From NCBI GenBank assembly GCA_021734045.1, contig JAIPJR010000017.1, positions 1-38,045 on the forward strand: a stretch of DNA of 38,045 bases, read 5' to 3'. The stretch comes from Fidelibacterota bacterium (GTDB taxonomy: Bacteria; Fidelibacterota; UBA8477). The notes beneath the pieces were generated by a model, which was not told where the DNA came from, did no database searches, and saw only the letters and a program-made list of their open reading frames with translations. The position numbers and the translations under genes are program-made. This document shows positions 1 through 11,233 of the stretch, piece after piece; within the stretch, counting starts at the first letter, position 1; every line of letters begins with the position of its first letter.

Positions 1-14
1 GAGCGAGAGAGAAA

Positions 15-1199
15 ATGACACCGAGGATTGAATTAACACCCGATTTAGAACAGCACATCATCACTCACCGGCGGGCATTGCATCAGATTCCCGAACTGGG
101 CTTTCAGGAAACCAAAACACAGCATTACATCATGGTGCAGTTAGAGTCTCTGGGACTGACGCCAATAGAGATTGCCGGTACGGGTGTGGTCGCAATTTTG
201 AATGGCGATGCCGGACCCGGACCCTGTATCGCCCTGCGCGCCGATATGGACGGGCTGCCGATTCAGGAGGAAACTGACCGCTCCTTTGCGTCCCAACATC
301 ACGGAAGAATGCACGCCTGCGGTCACGATGGCCACATGGCCATTCTGTTAGGCGTCGTGGAGGCATTGGTGCAGCGCAAACACCACCTGAAAGGTTCTGT
401 AAAATTCATCTTCCAGCCCGGTGAAGAGGGCTACGCCGGCGCAAAATCCATGGTTGAAGCGGGCGTACTGGAGACTCACCCGGCTGTGGATGCCATTTTT
501 GGTGCGCATTTGTGGACCTACCAGCCAGTGGGTGAAATCGGCGTGAAAGCGGGTCCCACCATGGCCGCAGCCGATGAATTTCACATCCACATCAGGGGCA
601 AAGGCGGTCACGGCGCCATGCCACAGGGTACAGTGGATGCGGTGCTGGTTGCCGCCCAGCTGACCAATGCCATTCACACCATTATCAGCCGGACGATTGA
701 TCCTTTGGAGCATGGTGTCATCACAGTTGGAACGCTGAATGGCGGTTCAAACTTTAATGTCATCGCGGAAACAGCAGCGCTTACCGGGACTGTGCGGGCT
801 TACAAGGAAGACATTCGTCAGCATCTGAAACAGCGCCTACTGGAAGTTTGTAACGGAATTGGAGCCACCTTTGGTGCAGAAATCATACTGGATTATCAGG
901 ATGGGTATCCACCGACTGTGAATGCTGACGAACCCACCGACCAGCTTCGTCTCGCAGCTTCACAGGTGGTTGGTGCTGAAAGGGTCGTGCCGCCCTATCT
1001 TACCATGGCAGGCGAAGATATGGCCTATTTTTTACAGGAAAAACAAGGCTGTTTTTTCTTCATCGGCGCTGGGAAGCACGACCAGAGTGCAGACGAAAAA
1101 ATCATCCCGCATCACTGTCCGGTATTTGATTTTGATGAAAAGGCGTTGCGTATCGGCGCACGGGTTTTCATTCAGTTGGTAGAAGATTATTTAGGTTAA
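15..1199 (+). CDS. M20D-family amidohydrolase (hippurate hydrolase / N-acyl-amino-acid deacylase type)
   Basis: A 394-residue cytoplasmic metallopeptidase-fold amidohydrolase that removes acyl groups from N-acylated amino acids. The N-terminus reads RRALHQIPELGFQE, the usual opening of the M20D group. The metal-binding HACGHDGH segment (near residues 100-107), ALRADMDGLP before it and FQPGEEG after it are intact. GKGGHGAMP marks the lid/dimerisation domain, and TMAGEDMAYFL with a late PHHCPVFDFDE segment supplies the last metal ligands. The length is normal for the family. A purine-rich GAGAGA stretch lies just before the ATG, but upstream sequence is cut off by the window edge. An aldo/keto reductase follows 28 bases later and may be co-transcribed. 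The exact substrate cannot be read from the sequence. Confidence 0.93.
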   Translation: MTPRIELTPDLEQHIITHRRALHQIPELGFQETKTQHYIMVQLESLGLTPIEIAGTGVVAILNGDAGPGPCIALRADMDGLPIQEETDRSFASQHHGRMHACGHDGHMAILLGVVEALVQRKHHLKGSVKFIFQPGEEGYAGAKSMVEAGVLETHPAVDAIFGAHLWTYQPVGEIGVKAGPTMAAADEFHIHIRGKGGHGAMPQGTVDAVLVAAQLTNAIHTIISRTIDPLEHGVITVGTLNGGSNFNVIAETAALTGTVRAYKEDIRQHLKQRLLEVCNGIGATFGAEIILDYQDGYPPTVNADEPTDQLRLAASQVVGAERVVPPYLTMAGEDMAYFLQEKQGCFFFIGAGKHDQSADEKIIPHHCPVFDFDEKALRIGARVFIQLVEDYLG

Positions 1200-1227
1200 T
1201 GACACATAAACAGGGGAGACATCTTTT

Positions 1228-2196
1228 ATGAAATATCGAAAATTAGGACAATCGGACATTGAAGTATCAGAAATCAGCCTGGGATGTTGGACCATGGGTG
1301 GTCGCAACTGGGTGCGGGGAAATTCCATCGGCTGGGCGGATGTGGATGAAGCCGAAATTCAACAAGCCATTGACTACGCCCTCGACCATGGCGTGAACCA
1401 TTTTGATAACGCGGATGTGTATGGGAATGGCAAGGCGGAGCGCATGCTGGCCCGGGTTTTGGGCAACCGAACAAAAGAGGTGGTCATTGCCACAAAAGTG
1501 GGACACGCCTGGGGAACCGCCGGTCATCCTTACGAACCGCAGCACATCCGTCATCAATGTGAACAGTCGCTCATTAACCTGAAGCGGGATACCATAGATC
1601 TCTACTATTTCCACCACGGCGATTTCGGACCCAATGATCAATACCTGGATGATGCCATGGCAGTGATGCATCAATTGCGGGACGAGGGAAAAATTCGCCT
1701 GTTAGGATTATCAGCCTACTCCAATGACGATTTTACTCGTCTGGTCCCTAAAATCCAGCCCGATGTGCTCCAGAGCTGGGCGCACATTATGGATGACCAT
1801 TTTATCAGGGCGGGCGAACCGGTTCGAAAGCTTTTGGAGGAGCGCCAGATGTCATTCGTGGCGTTTTCACCTCTGAATCAGGGCTTACTACTCCATAAGT
1901 TCACCGCGAAAAACCCACCCGAATTTGTGGACGGGGATAACCGTAAAGGAAAAGAGAAATTCACCCGGGAAGCGTTGGCGCTTCTTGAGCCCAGATTGGA
2001 AAAGCTGGGAAAACGGTTCGGGGATTCCACAGAAGACCTGGCGCGTGTGGCATTACAATACCTGCTGCACGAACCGGTGGTGGGGGCGGTCATTCCTGGT
2101 TTCCGTAATTTGAAACAGGTTCAAATCAATCTGGCGGCTCAGGAAAGACCCTTAACCGATGAAGAAGTTGATTTTATTCGGTCGACATTTACCTGA
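1228..2196 (+). CDS. Aldo/keto reductase
   Basis: A 322-residue NADP(H)-dependent aldo/keto reductase with the TIM-barrel fold. MKYRKLGQSDIEVSEISLGCW is the typical N-terminal beta-hairpin and first strand. HFDNADVYGNGKAE carries the catalytic Asp/Tyr pair, VIATKVG the catalytic Lys, and DLYYFHHGD the catalytic His region. The C-terminal VVGAVIPGFRNLKQVQINLAA is the cofactor-binding segment. A good ribosome-binding site (AGGGGAG) precedes the ATG. It follows the M20 amidohydrolase closely, so the two are probably one transcript. Substrate unknown; these enzymes reduce sugar or small-molecule carbonyls. A second, only distantly similar family member lies at 11821-12774. Confidence 0.92.
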   Translation: MKYRKLGQSDIEVSEISLGCWTMGGRNWVRGNSIGWADVDEAEIQQAIDYALDHGVNHFDNADVYGNGKAERMLARVLGNRTKEVVIATKVGHAWGTAGHPYEPQHIRHQCEQSLINLKRDTIDLYYFHHGDFGPNDQYLDDAMAVMHQLRDEGKIRLLGLSAYSNDDFTRLVPKIQPDVLQSWAHIMDDHFIRAGEPVRKLLEERQMSFVAFSPLNQGLLLHKFTAKNPPEFVDGDNRKGKEKFTREALALLEPRLEKLGKRFGDSTEDLARVALQYLLHEPVVGAVIPGFRNLKQVQINLAAQERPLTDEEVDFIRSTFT

Positions 2197-2236
2197 AAAT
2201 GCGATAGCTTTTATCCACTAAGGAAAGGGGTTGAAA

Positions 2237-2431
2237 ATGAAGTGTAACATGGGATCCACCGATCGTACGATTCGCATTATCCTGGGAATCGTGATTTTAG
2301 CGTTGGGTTTGATTTACAAAAACTGGTGGGGACTGATAGGTCTTATCCCGCTGGCCACCGGATTCATCCGCTGGTGCCCGCTGTATGTGCCGTTCAAGTT
2401 CAGCACCGACAAGTCAGAAGTGCAGCAATGA
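2237..2431 (+). CDS. Small DUF2892 (YgaP-type) inner-membrane protein
   Basis: A 64-residue protein with the DUF2892 pattern: MKCNMGSTDRTIRIILGI, then two membrane segments (about residues 10-27 and 30-47) and CPLYVPFKFST at the end. In this family the short helical pair is found alone or fused to rhodanese domains; its role is unclear. I start it at the ATG at 2237, six bases after AGGAAAGGGG, rather than at the in-frame TTG at 2231. The conserved Cys residues (near the start and in WCPLY) are present. It lies 40 bases after the aldo/keto reductase on the same strand. The membrane location is firm, the function is not. Confidence 0.82.
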   Translation: MKCNMGSTDRTIRIILGIVILALGLIYKNWWGLIGLIPLATGFIRWCPLYVPFKFSTDKSEVQQ

Positions 2432-2443
2432 TTTAGGAAAGCG

Positions 2444-2470
2444 CCGTACAATTCCCTGCGAATTATACGG
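2444..2470. other. Hairpin between DUF2892 gene and metF
   Basis: An inverted repeat of CCGTAcAATT and AATTaTACGG forms a ten-position stem with one mismatch and a seven-base loop. It sits just after the DUF2892 stop codon. No T-run follows on either strand, so it is not a clear intrinsic terminator. It could be a weak terminator or an mRNA 3'-end stabiliser. Confidence 0.4.
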
Positions 2471-2529
2471 GTCATTTCCAACACATCATTTAAAAATCGT
2501 AACACCACCTTGAGGACCCAAACGGCCCT

Positions 2530-3483
2530 ATGAAAGTCATTGAATACATTGAGCGCGCCAAAGAGACGCTCATCTCCTTCGAAATCATTCCCCCCATGCG
2601 CGGTCGCAGTGCACAGGATGTTTATGATGTAGTGGATAAGCTGATTGAGTTTCAACCGCCCTTTATCGATGTGACCAGTCACGCGGCAGATGCCTATTAT
2701 GTGGAACAACCGGACGGCACATTTAAGCGCCACATCAAGCGGAAGCGTCCCGGCACGCTGGGACTGTGTGCGGGCATTAAATACCGCTACAAAATTGAAG
2801 CGGTTCCCCACCTGTTGTGTCGCGGATTTACCCGCGAGGAAACCGAGGATATGCTCATTGAGCTAAATTATCTGGGCATTGAGAATGTCCTGGCCATTCG
2901 CGGCGATGATCCGGAGTATAAAAAACCGGTGAACCCGGACCGCTCCACCAATAATTATGGCATTGATTTGGTGCGGCAAATCTCGGATATGAACCGGGGA
3001 AGATTTCAGGATGACATTCTGGATTCAGCCCAAACAGACTTTTGTATCGGTGTCGGTGGTTATCCGGAAAAACATGACGAAGCACCGAACCTGGAAGCTG
3101 ACATTCGTTATCTGAAACAAAAGGTGGATGCCGGCGCCCATTATGTGGTAACGCAGATGTTTTTTGATAACCAAAAATTCTTTGCCTTCGAGCAAAAATG
3201 CCGTGAGGCCGGTATTACGGTACCCATTATTCCAGGGCTGAAATTGCTCACCAAACCCTACCAGCTAAAAAGCCTGCCGGCCCATTTTCATGTGAATATT
3301 CCCGATGAACTGGTCTCCGCAATGGAGAATGCCGAATCAAAAACTGAGGTTCAAGAGCTGGGGATGGCCCATTTGAAAAGACAGGCCGAGGAGCTCATCA
3401 ATGCTGGTGTCCCCTGTCTCCACTTTTATGTCATGAATGATGTGCACCTGGTGCGAGATGTGGTGCATGATCTGAAATTCTGA
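2530..3483 (+). CDS. metF: Methylenetetrahydrofolate reductase
   Basis: A 317-residue flavoprotein that reduces 5,10-methylenetetrahydrofolate to 5-methyltetrahydrofolate, the methyl donor for methionine synthesis. ISFEIIPPMRG near the N-terminus is the family signature with the catalytic Glu. Further on come HLLCRGFTREE, NVLAIRGDDP (folate/FAD site), FCIGVGGYPEKH and VVTQMFFDNQKFFAF. The length is close to bacterial MetF. The likely SD (GAGG) is 14 bases from the ATG, farther than usual, but no better start is available because the conserved domain begins within 20 residues. It ends three bases before the stop of the convergent biotin ligase gene, leaving no room for a separate terminator. 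Confidence 0.95.
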   Translation: MKVIEYIERAKETLISFEIIPPMRGRSAQDVYDVVDKLIEFQPPFIDVTSHAADAYYVEQPDGTFKRHIKRKRPGTLGLCAGIKYRYKIEAVPHLLCRGFTREETEDMLIELNYLGIENVLAIRGDDPEYKKPVNPDRSTNNYGIDLVRQISDMNRGRFQDDILDSAQTDFCIGVGGYPEKHDEAPNLEADIRYLKQKVDAGAHYVVTQMFFDNQKFFAFEQKCREAGITVPIIPGLKLLTKPYQLKSLPAHFHVNIPDELVSAMENAESKTEVQELGMAHLKRQAEELINAGVPCLHFYVMNDVHLVRDVVHDLKF

Positions 3484-3485
3484 CG

Positions 3486-4247
3486 CTATCGCTTCCTCAA
3501 TGACAAATCACCAGCAGGAACGGTCACAATGCCGTTCTTGGTCTCTATTTTTGCCTGACCAGTGCTTTCCACACCTCGGAAAATCCCTTCAACAATCGAA
3601 TCTTCTCCGATAATTTCCACCGCCTCATCAAGCCAAAGCGATTCCGCTTCCCATCGCTTCACGAACGATTCAGGGGATTTCAACAACTCCCAGTGTTGGA
3701 AAAAATGCTGTACCAAAGCGGCCAGAAGGTCCGGTCGATGAATCTCTTTTTTCAAGTTTAATTGACGCAAACTGGTGGCAGCCCTTCTCATATCCGGGGC
3801 AAAATCTTCCGGCTGCTGGTAGAGGTTAATCCCAATGCCAATGGTGTAATACAGCGGCTGGTTGCCCTGCCATTTACTCTCAATCAACACACCACCGATT
3901 TTTTTATGATTTGCGTAAATGTCATTAGGCCACTTCAATTTCAGACTGGCGGAGGTCCATTCTTCCAGGGCTATTTTGGTTATCAAACCAGTGTAGAGCG
4001 AAAACAGATTGGGATTTTCGGGAAACCATTCCCGACGCCCCAAAAGCAGACTCCACCATAATCCCTGTCCCGGAGGTGAGTACCAGGTGCGGCGGGATCT
4101 GCCTCTGCCGGCAGTTTGCTCATCCGCAACAAAAAGCCCATTCAGACCGGGATGCTTTTGCACAAACCTTCCCGCCTCCGCATTGGTGGAATCAATGGTC
4201 TCAAAATGTTGAAACGAATCAATATAGGGAAATTCTACCGTCACCAT
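3486..4247 (-). CDS. birA: Biotin--[acetyl-CoA-carboxylase] ligase, catalytic-only form
   Basis: A 253-residue ligase that makes biotinyl-AMP and transfers biotin to the lysine of carrier proteins. Visible signatures are the HFETIDSTNAEAGR substrate loop, DEQTAGRGRSRRTW (biotinyl-adenylate loop), KLKWPNDI with the conserved Lys, and KKIGGVLIESK. The N-terminal helix-turn-helix of the E. coli repressor form is absent, so this is a class I enzyme without DNA-binding function. GGGGAG lies five bases before the ATG. It starts 15 bases after the mutase stop codon and ends the operon that also encodes its likely substrate, the biotin carrier protein at 6633-7133. Confidence 0.94.
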   Translation of the reverse strand: MVTVEFPYIDSFQHFETIDSTNAEAGRFVQKHPGLNGLFVADEQTAGRGRSRRTWYSPPGQGLWWSLLLGRREWFPENPNLFSLYTGLITKIALEEWTSASLKLKWPNDIYANHKKIGGVLIESKWQGNQPLYYTIGIGINLYQQPEDFAPDMRRAATSLRQLNLKKEIHRPDLLAALVQHFFQHWELLKSPESFVKRWEAESLWLDEAVEIIGEDSIVEGIFRGVESTGQAKIETKNGIVTVPAGDLSLRKR

Positions 4248-4262
4248 GAAGCTCCCCGGTGC

Positions 4263-5762
4263 CTAACCGTCATACTCACCAAAAACCTGCCGCAAAGTAT
4301 CGGTAATCTCACCCAGGGTGGCGTACACCTTCACCGCTTCCAGGATAAATGGCATCAGATTCTCGTCGCCACTAGCAGCCTGGGATAATTTTTTTAACGC
4401 ACCATCTACGGCGGCCGAATCACGAGTCGCTTTCACTTGCCGCAGACGTTCCAGCTGTCGGTATGTGGCTTGTTGATCCAGCGCCATGATTTCCGGTGAT
4501 GCCGATTCATCGCCCTGGAATTCATTCACACCCACAATAATCTGCTCACCGGTCTCAATTTTTTGTTGCTGCTCGTACGCGCTGCGGCTGATTTCGTCCT
4601 GGAAATAGCCGCTTTCAATGGCTGCGATGGCGCCACCCATTGCATCCACAATCTTCAGGTAGTCAAATACTTTCGCCTCCAGCTCATCCGTCAACGCTTC
4701 AACTGCTTCAGAACCTGCCAGCGGGTCCACATAATCGGTGATTCCCGCTTCATAAGCGATAATCTGCTGGGTTCGTAGGGCCACCCGGGCGGAATCCTCG
4801 CTGGGTAATGCCAAAGCTTCATCCTTTGCATTGGTGTGCAGTGACTGTGTACCCCCAAGAATGGCGGCCAATGCCTGCAAGGTCACCCGCGCCACATTAT
4901 TGTCAATCTGCTGCGCCGTAAGCGTAGAGCCGCCGGTTTGTGTGTGGAAACGACACATCATAGCCCGGGGCTCCGTAGCGCCAAAGCGGTCTCGCATGAT
5001 TTTCGCCCAAATTCGTCGTGACGCCCGAAACTTGGCAATTTCTTCCAGAAAATGATTGTGGGCATTCCAAAAAAAGGAGAGCCGGGCACCCAGTTGATTT
5101 ACATCCAGACCTGCTGAGAGTGCAGCTTCCACATAAGCAATGCCATTGGCGAAGGTGAAGGCTAACTCCTGCGCCGCCGTGGAGCCGGCTTCACGAATAT
5201 GGTAACCGGAGATGGAGATTGTATTCCAGCGTGGCAAATGCTCATGGCAGAATGAAAAAATGTCCGTAATGATGCGCATGGAGGGTTTTGGTGGGAAAAT
5301 GTAGGTTCCACGAGCGATATATTCTTTCAGAATGTCATTCTGAATGGTGCCGCTCAACTTTTCCGGAGAGACACCCTGTTTTTCCGCCACCGCGATGTAA
5401 AAAGCTAATAGAATCGCGGCGGTGCTGTTAATCGTCATGGATGTGGAAACCTTTCCCAGGGGAATTTTATCCAGTAAAATTTCCATATCCGCCAGAGAAT
5501 TAATAGGCACCCCTACGCGTCCGACCTCCCCCTCGGCCAGTTCATGATCCGAATCATAACCCATCTGTGTTGGGAGATCGAATGCCACCGAAAGCCCTGT
5601 CTGACCATTTTCCAGTAGATAGCGATAACGGGCATTGGAATCCTCCGCGGATGAAAATCCCGCGTATTGTCGCATAGTCCATAAGCGCTGACGGTACATC
5701 TGGGGATAAATCCCCCGGGTGAAAGGAAATTCGCCGGGCTTTTCGTAGTGGGAATTACCCAT
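4263..5762 (-). CDS. Methylmalonyl-CoA mutase, large (catalytic) subunit without B12-binding domain
   Basis: A 499-residue TIM-barrel subunit of a B12-dependent acyl-CoA mutase interconverting (R)-methylmalonyl-CoA and succinyl-CoA. By alignment to the Propionibacterium enzyme, Tyr33 of RQYAGF corresponds to Tyr89 and Arg151 of YIARGTYIF to Arg207. These two residues select the carboxylated substrate and are Phe/Gln in isobutyryl-CoA mutase. SGYHIREAG holds the Tyr243/His244 pair. The C-terminal DxHxxG cobalamin domain is missing, so a separate small subunit must exist elsewhere. The start is the ATG at 5762, five bases after AAGGAG, not the GTG two codons upstream. It lies 27 bases after the DnaJ-like gene and 15 before birA. 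Confidence 0.93.
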   Translation of the reverse strand: MGNSHYEKPGEFPFTRGIYPQMYRQRLWTMRQYAGFSSAEDSNARYRYLLENGQTGLSVAFDLPTQMGYDSDHELAEGEVGRVGVPINSLADMEILLDKIPLGKVSTSMTINSTAAILLAFYIAVAEKQGVSPEKLSGTIQNDILKEYIARGTYIFPPKPSMRIITDIFSFCHEHLPRWNTISISGYHIREAGSTAAQELAFTFANGIAYVEAALSAGLDVNQLGARLSFFWNAHNHFLEEIAKFRASRRIWAKIMRDRFGATEPRAMMCRFHTQTGGSTLTAQQIDNNVARVTLQALAAILGGTQSLHTNAKDEALALPSEDSARVALRTQQIIAYEAGITDYVDPLAGSEAVEALTDELEAKVFDYLKIVDAMGGAIAAIESGYFQDEISRSAYEQQQKIETGEQIIVGVNEFQGDESASPEIMALDQQATYRQLERLRQVKATRDSAAVDGALKKLSQAASGDENLMPFILEAVKVYATLGEITDTLRQVFGEYDG

Positions 5763-5789
5763 GATCACTCCTTGGTATGGTGAATCGAA

Positions 5790-6530
5790 TTAGAAACCGC
5801 GCTGGGTTCGGATTTCCTGGTAAGCCTGGTTAATGGCTTTGAATTTTTCCTCAGCCATCTTCTGAAATTCCGGTCCTAAATGGGAGACTTTGTCGGGGTG
5901 AAAGCGGGCCGCCATGCGGCGATATGCTTTTTTAATCTCATCATCACCAGCCTGGGGATCAGCCTCCAAAATCTGATACGCCTGACTGGTGTCTTTTACA
6001 AACTGGGCTTTAATGGCATCAAAATCGCCGGTCGAAATTTTCAAGTGACGGGCAATCTCCTGCAAAGCATCCAGTTCAGAAGCATGAACCTGTCCGTCGG
6101 CAGCGCTAATACCAAATAAAACATGCAGCAACTGTAATTTTTCCGCCATCTGCATGTGACGGTTGATTTGGGTGGCTACTTCATAGATGTAATAATCCTG
6201 CTCCAGGAGGTTTTTCAAAAGCCTCATCATTTCCTGGGCGTCATCCACGCCAAAATTCTGTAAAAAGTACTGCTTGACATATTCAATCTCAGATTTGACC
6301 ACGCGTCCGTCAGCTTTCAGGACTTTGGCCATGAGCACCAGAACAGCGATGGCAAAGTCACCAGAGCGGGTTGAAGACCGGGATTGAGTCGGTTGTGTAC
6401 CAACGCCAAAACCGCCCTCACCATTTTCCTGGCTTAGCTGTCCCCCCAACCACCAGCCAATCAATCCACCGATTGGCCCGGCAAATGCCCAGCCGAGACC
6501 GCCCATGAAAACGCGACCTAACATGCCCAT
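5790..6530 (-). CDS. TerB-DnaJ protein (DjlA-like membrane co-chaperone)
   Basis: A 246-residue protein with a glycine-rich hydrophobic N-terminus (about residues 8-30, probable membrane anchor), a polar linker, a TerB-like helical domain (about 57-175, with two ADGxV repeats at KADGRVVKSE and AADGQVHASE) and a C-terminal J-domain (about 182-246). HPD is at 211-213, the motif that stimulates DnaK ATPase. This order matches DjlA. It sits between the biotin carrier and mutase genes, where a chaperone for carboxylase or mutase assembly is conceivable but unproven. No strong ribosome-binding site is visible before the ATG. Confidence 0.85.
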   Translation of the reverse strand: MGMLGRVFMGGLGWAFAGPIGGLIGWWLGGQLSQENGEGGFGVGTQPTQSRSSTRSGDFAIAVLVLMAKVLKADGRVVKSEIEYVKQYFLQNFGVDDAQEMMRLLKNLLEQDYYIYEVATQINRHMQMAEKLQLLHVLFGISAADGQVHASELDALQEIARHLKISTGDFDAIKAQFVKDTSQAYQILEADPQAGDDEIKKAYRRMAARFHPDKVSHLGPEFQKMAEEKFKAINQAYQEIRTQRGF

Positions 6531-6632
6531 GATTTCATCTTTCTAATTTCCATTCTGCTAAAACACCATCAATTTTCAGAAATCTATCTTTTCGAAACAG
6601 CGAACCAAGTGGGGATTACATACGATTGTGTA

Positions 6633-7133
6633 TCAGGCGATTTCCAAAATCAGTGCGCCTTTTTCAACTGATTGACCGGACTGAACATGAATGGATTGAA
6701 CCGTCCCACTCACCGGCGCTTTCAATTCATTTTCCATTTTCATGGCTTCCATAATCAAAAGCGCATCACCTTCTGTAACAACGTCACCCACCGATTTTAG
6801 CACCTGGGTCACCAGTCCGGGAATGGGCGCCAGAACCTGCCCCATTCGCCTGTCCAGAGCGCTTTCCCAGCCCATCGCCTCCAATTGCAGTGCCATTTCA
6901 TCTTTCAGCACCACTGGTGTGGAGACACCATCCACCTGCACCACTAACTCGCTATTGAACCGCACGGTAATCACATGCGAATGATGATTCAAAATCAAAC
7001 TGTAAACACCCGGATAGAGCATGTGTAAATCCAACGAAATACCGCTGTCTGCCTGGATGGCACGGAGTTGACCATTATCAGCAGCCAACTCAAAGTGCAC
7101 ATCCTGCTCCTGGATCTCTGCCACAAATTTCAT
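6633..7133 (-). CDS. Biotin carboxyl carrier protein of an acyl-CoA carboxylase
   Basis: A 166-residue carrier protein whose C-terminal biotinyl domain (about 98-166) contains EAMKMENE, with the biotinylated lysine at 132. The preceding beta-rich region resembles the BT domain linking biotin carboxylase to carrier in propionyl-/methylcrotonyl-CoA carboxylase alpha chains. The chain therefore looks like an alpha subunit split in two. Its ATG overlaps the biotin carboxylase stop codon (ATGA), which sets the start and indicates translational coupling. An in-frame start 11 codons upstream is rejected for that reason. The acyl-CoA is most likely propionyl-CoA given the mutase nearby, but acetyl-CoA cannot be excluded. 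Confidence 0.93.
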   Translation of the reverse strand: MKFVAEIQEQDVHFELAADNGQLRAIQADSGISLDLHMLYPGVYSLILNHHSHVITVRFNSELVVQVDGVSTPVVLKDEMALQLEAMGWESALDRRMGQVLAPIPGLVTQVLKSVGDVVTEGDALLIMEAMKMENELKAPVSGTVQSIHVQSGQSVEKGALILEIA

Positions 7134-8641
7134 TGCAATTGCTCCCCGCGACGGATTTGAAGCCACCGGTTCATCGGTTGTTTGTTCTTGTTTTTCGATA
7201 TCAGCCGGCCATTGGCGGCTTGCCGTAGTTGATGCGCAGCAGCGGTTAATGCCGCAGCCCGGGCGGCTTCCGGTGTCAGGTCGTTGAGTGTGGCTAACAG
7301 GTCAGATTTGTACATCTCGTAAAAATGCGTATCGTACTGCCCTGAGCGGAAGGTGGGATGCTGCACCACCGCGTCACAAAAACCGATGCTGGTTTCAATA
7401 CCCGCCACCAGGAATTCCGACAACGCCCGGTGCATCCGGTCCAGCGCAGTCTCCCGGTCATTTCCCCAGGTTACCAGTTTTCCCAACATGGGATCGTAAA
7501 AGGGGGTGATTTCGCACCCCGTTTGTATGGCACCGTCAAAGCGGGTTCCAAAACCATTGGGTATAAAGAGCGCTTGAATCACACCGGTTGAAGGTGCGAA
7601 GTCCATCCGGGCATCTTCCGCGTAGATTCGGCATTCAATCGCGTGACCGGTGGATCGAACATCTTTTTGTGTCAGGGATAGTGGCTCACCGCAAGCGATT
7701 TTCAACTGCTCAGCCACAAGGTCTATCTGTGTCACCATCTCTGTCACCGGGTGCTCCACCTGCAGGCGGGTGTTCATTTCCAGAAAATAGAAGTTCCGGT
7801 GTTTATCCACCAAAAACTCAACTGTACCGGCATTGGTATAGCCACAACTTCTGGCGGCTTCAACCGCCGCCTGGCCCATTTTCTCCCTTATTTCAGGGGT
7901 TAAAAAGGGGGAGGGAGATTCTTCCACCACTTTCTGGTAGCGACGCTGAATGGAACACTCTCGTTCGTTCAGATGAATTACATGCCCATGTTCATCCGCT
8001 AAAATCTGGAACTCAATGTGGTGCGGCTCCTCCAGGTATTTCTCAATATAGACCCGCCCGTCACCGAACGCGCTGGCCGCTTCCCGTTGGGCTTGCGCCA
8101 CGGTCTTTTCGAATTCTGAGGCCTTGTGCACCAATCGCATACCTTTACCACCGCCGCCACCGGCTGCTTTCACCAGAACGGGGAGTCCGATTTTTTCCGC
8201 AATCCTGCGAGCCTCGGACACATCCTCAATGGGTTCTTCCGTACCCGGCACAACGGGAACACCAGCCTTGATCATCTGCTGGCGAGCGGCAGTTTTGTCA
8301 CCCATGAGTGTGATGGCGGGAGCCGGCGGACCAATAAATGTTGCACCAGCCTTGATCACCGCCGCAGCAAAAGCAGTGTTTTCCGACAGAAAACCATACC
8401 CGGGATGGACAGCGTCAGCACCCGAGGCTTTCAATACTTCCAGTAATTTTTCCTGCTTCAGGTAGCTTTGATTAGAAGGTGCCGGTCCCAGATGGTACGC
8501 TTCGTCCGCAAATAACACATGAGGCGCGGTACGGTCTGCATCGGAATAAACGGCGACGGTTTGAATACCCATTTCGCGACATGTACGCATTACCCGCAGT
8601 GCAATCTCACCCCGATTAACGATTAGTATTTTTCTAAACAT
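7130..8641 (-). CDS. Biotin carboxylase subunit of acyl-CoA (propionyl-CoA?) carboxylase
   Basis: A 503-residue ATP-grasp enzyme that carboxylates carrier-bound biotin with bicarbonate and ATP. The N-terminus MFRKILIVNRGEIALRVMRT is diagnostic. Other motifs are HPGYGFLSEN, the glycine-rich ATP loop AAGGGGGKGMR, HHIEFQILAD, ECSIQRRYQKVVEE and EMNTRLQVEHPVTE with the catalytic residues. It is about 50 residues longer than stand-alone AccC, as in propionyl-/methylcrotonyl-CoA carboxylase alpha chains. The carrier protein overlaps its stop by four bases. No carboxyltransferase gene is in the window. DNA ligase ends 94 bases upstream and may share the transcript. Confidence 0.95.
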   Translation of the reverse strand: MFRKILIVNRGEIALRVMRTCREMGIQTVAVYSDADRTAPHVLFADEAYHLGPAPSNQSYLKQEKLLEVLKASGADAVHPGYGFLSENTAFAAAVIKAGATFIGPPAPAITLMGDKTAARQQMIKAGVPVVPGTEEPIEDVSEARRIAEKIGLPVLVKAAGGGGGKGMRLVHKASEFEKTVAQAQREAASAFGDGRVYIEKYLEEPHHIEFQILADEHGHVIHLNERECSIQRRYQKVVEESPSPFLTPEIREKMGQAAVEAARSCGYTNAGTVEFLVDKHRNFYFLEMNTRLQVEHPVTEMVTQIDLVAEQLKIACGEPLSLTQKDVRSTGHAIECRIYAEDARMDFAPSTGVIQALFIPNGFGTRFDGAIQTGCEITPFYDPMLGKLVTWGNDRETALDRMHRALSEFLVAGIETSIGFCDAVVQHPTFRSGQYDTHFYEMYKSDLLATLNDLTPEAARAAALTAAAHQLRQAANGRLISKNKNKQPMNRWLQIRRGEQLQ

Positions 8642-8735
8642 AAGCTTTCTCTGACCACCTGGCGGTATTCATAGACATTTCCCCCGTATCACATTTCCGA
8701 TGCAAACGAAGTTCGCAATACTGCCCGACAATAAG

Positions 8736-10916
<2,181 letters not shown>

Positions 10917-10959
10917 TTAATATACCAAAAGGGCGGGTGAATTAACTGAATTGCGCGGG

Positions 10960-10992
10960 AAAATAAAAAGGCTCCGGAACCCCGGAGCCTTT
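10960..10992 (-). terminator. Intrinsic terminator of the 64-residue protein gene
   Basis: AGGCTCCGG and CCGGAGCCT form a perfect nine-base stem with a four-base loop. On the minus strand it is followed by TTTTTATTTT. It lies about 25 bases past the stop codon at 11014 and separates that gene from the ligA leader. Confidence 0.85.
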
Positions 10993-11013
10993 GAATAGAG
11001 AAAAAGAAATGCA

Positions 11014-11208
11014 CTACTGCAACAGGTCCGACATCTTCTCAGCTACAAATTCAGCATAATCTTTTTCAGCAGGAACAACGAGCAATCCTTCTTTAAACCG
11101 CAATCCAGATCCAGATTTCCCCTTCATCGGCAGCACGTACTTCACCATTTTTTTATCGGTCCGAATTTTACCTTTGACCTTGTCGCCGAATGCTTGTGCC
11201 TTAGCCAT
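11014..11208 (-). CDS. Small basic protein of unknown function
   Basis: A 64-residue, lysine-rich protein beginning MAKAQAFGDKVKGKIRTDKK and ending EFVAEKMSDLLQ. I do not recognise its family. It has a basic first half, a short hydrophobic/glycine middle (GKSGSGLRFKEGLLVVP) and an acidic, probably helical tail. No signal peptide or membrane segment is visible. The start is set by AAGGAG six bases before this ATG; the open frame reaches 18 codons farther up but crosses the promoter. It has its own sigma-70-like promoter and intrinsic terminator, so it is a single-gene unit, possibly well expressed. A nucleic-acid-associated role is a guess from charge only. Confidence 0.8.
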   Translation of the reverse strand: MAKAQAFGDKVKGKIRTDKKMVKYVLPMKGKSGSGLRFKEGLLVVPAEKDYAEFVAEKMSDLLQ

Positions 11209-11233
11209 ACAATTCTCCTTTTCTCGCGCGGCA

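Noticed and set aside
2314-2811. 165-codon minus-strand ORF
   Set aside because: Antisense to the DUF2892 gene and metF; no recognisable domain.
4263-5762. Isobutyryl-CoA mutase large subunit
   Set aside because: Tyr33 and Arg151 are the methylmalonyl-CoA-type residues; isobutyryl-CoA mutases have Phe and Gln there.
7588-8271. 227-codon plus-strand ORF
   Set aside because: Antisense to the biotin carboxylase gene, whose motifs are unmistakable; proline/serine-rich shadow translation.
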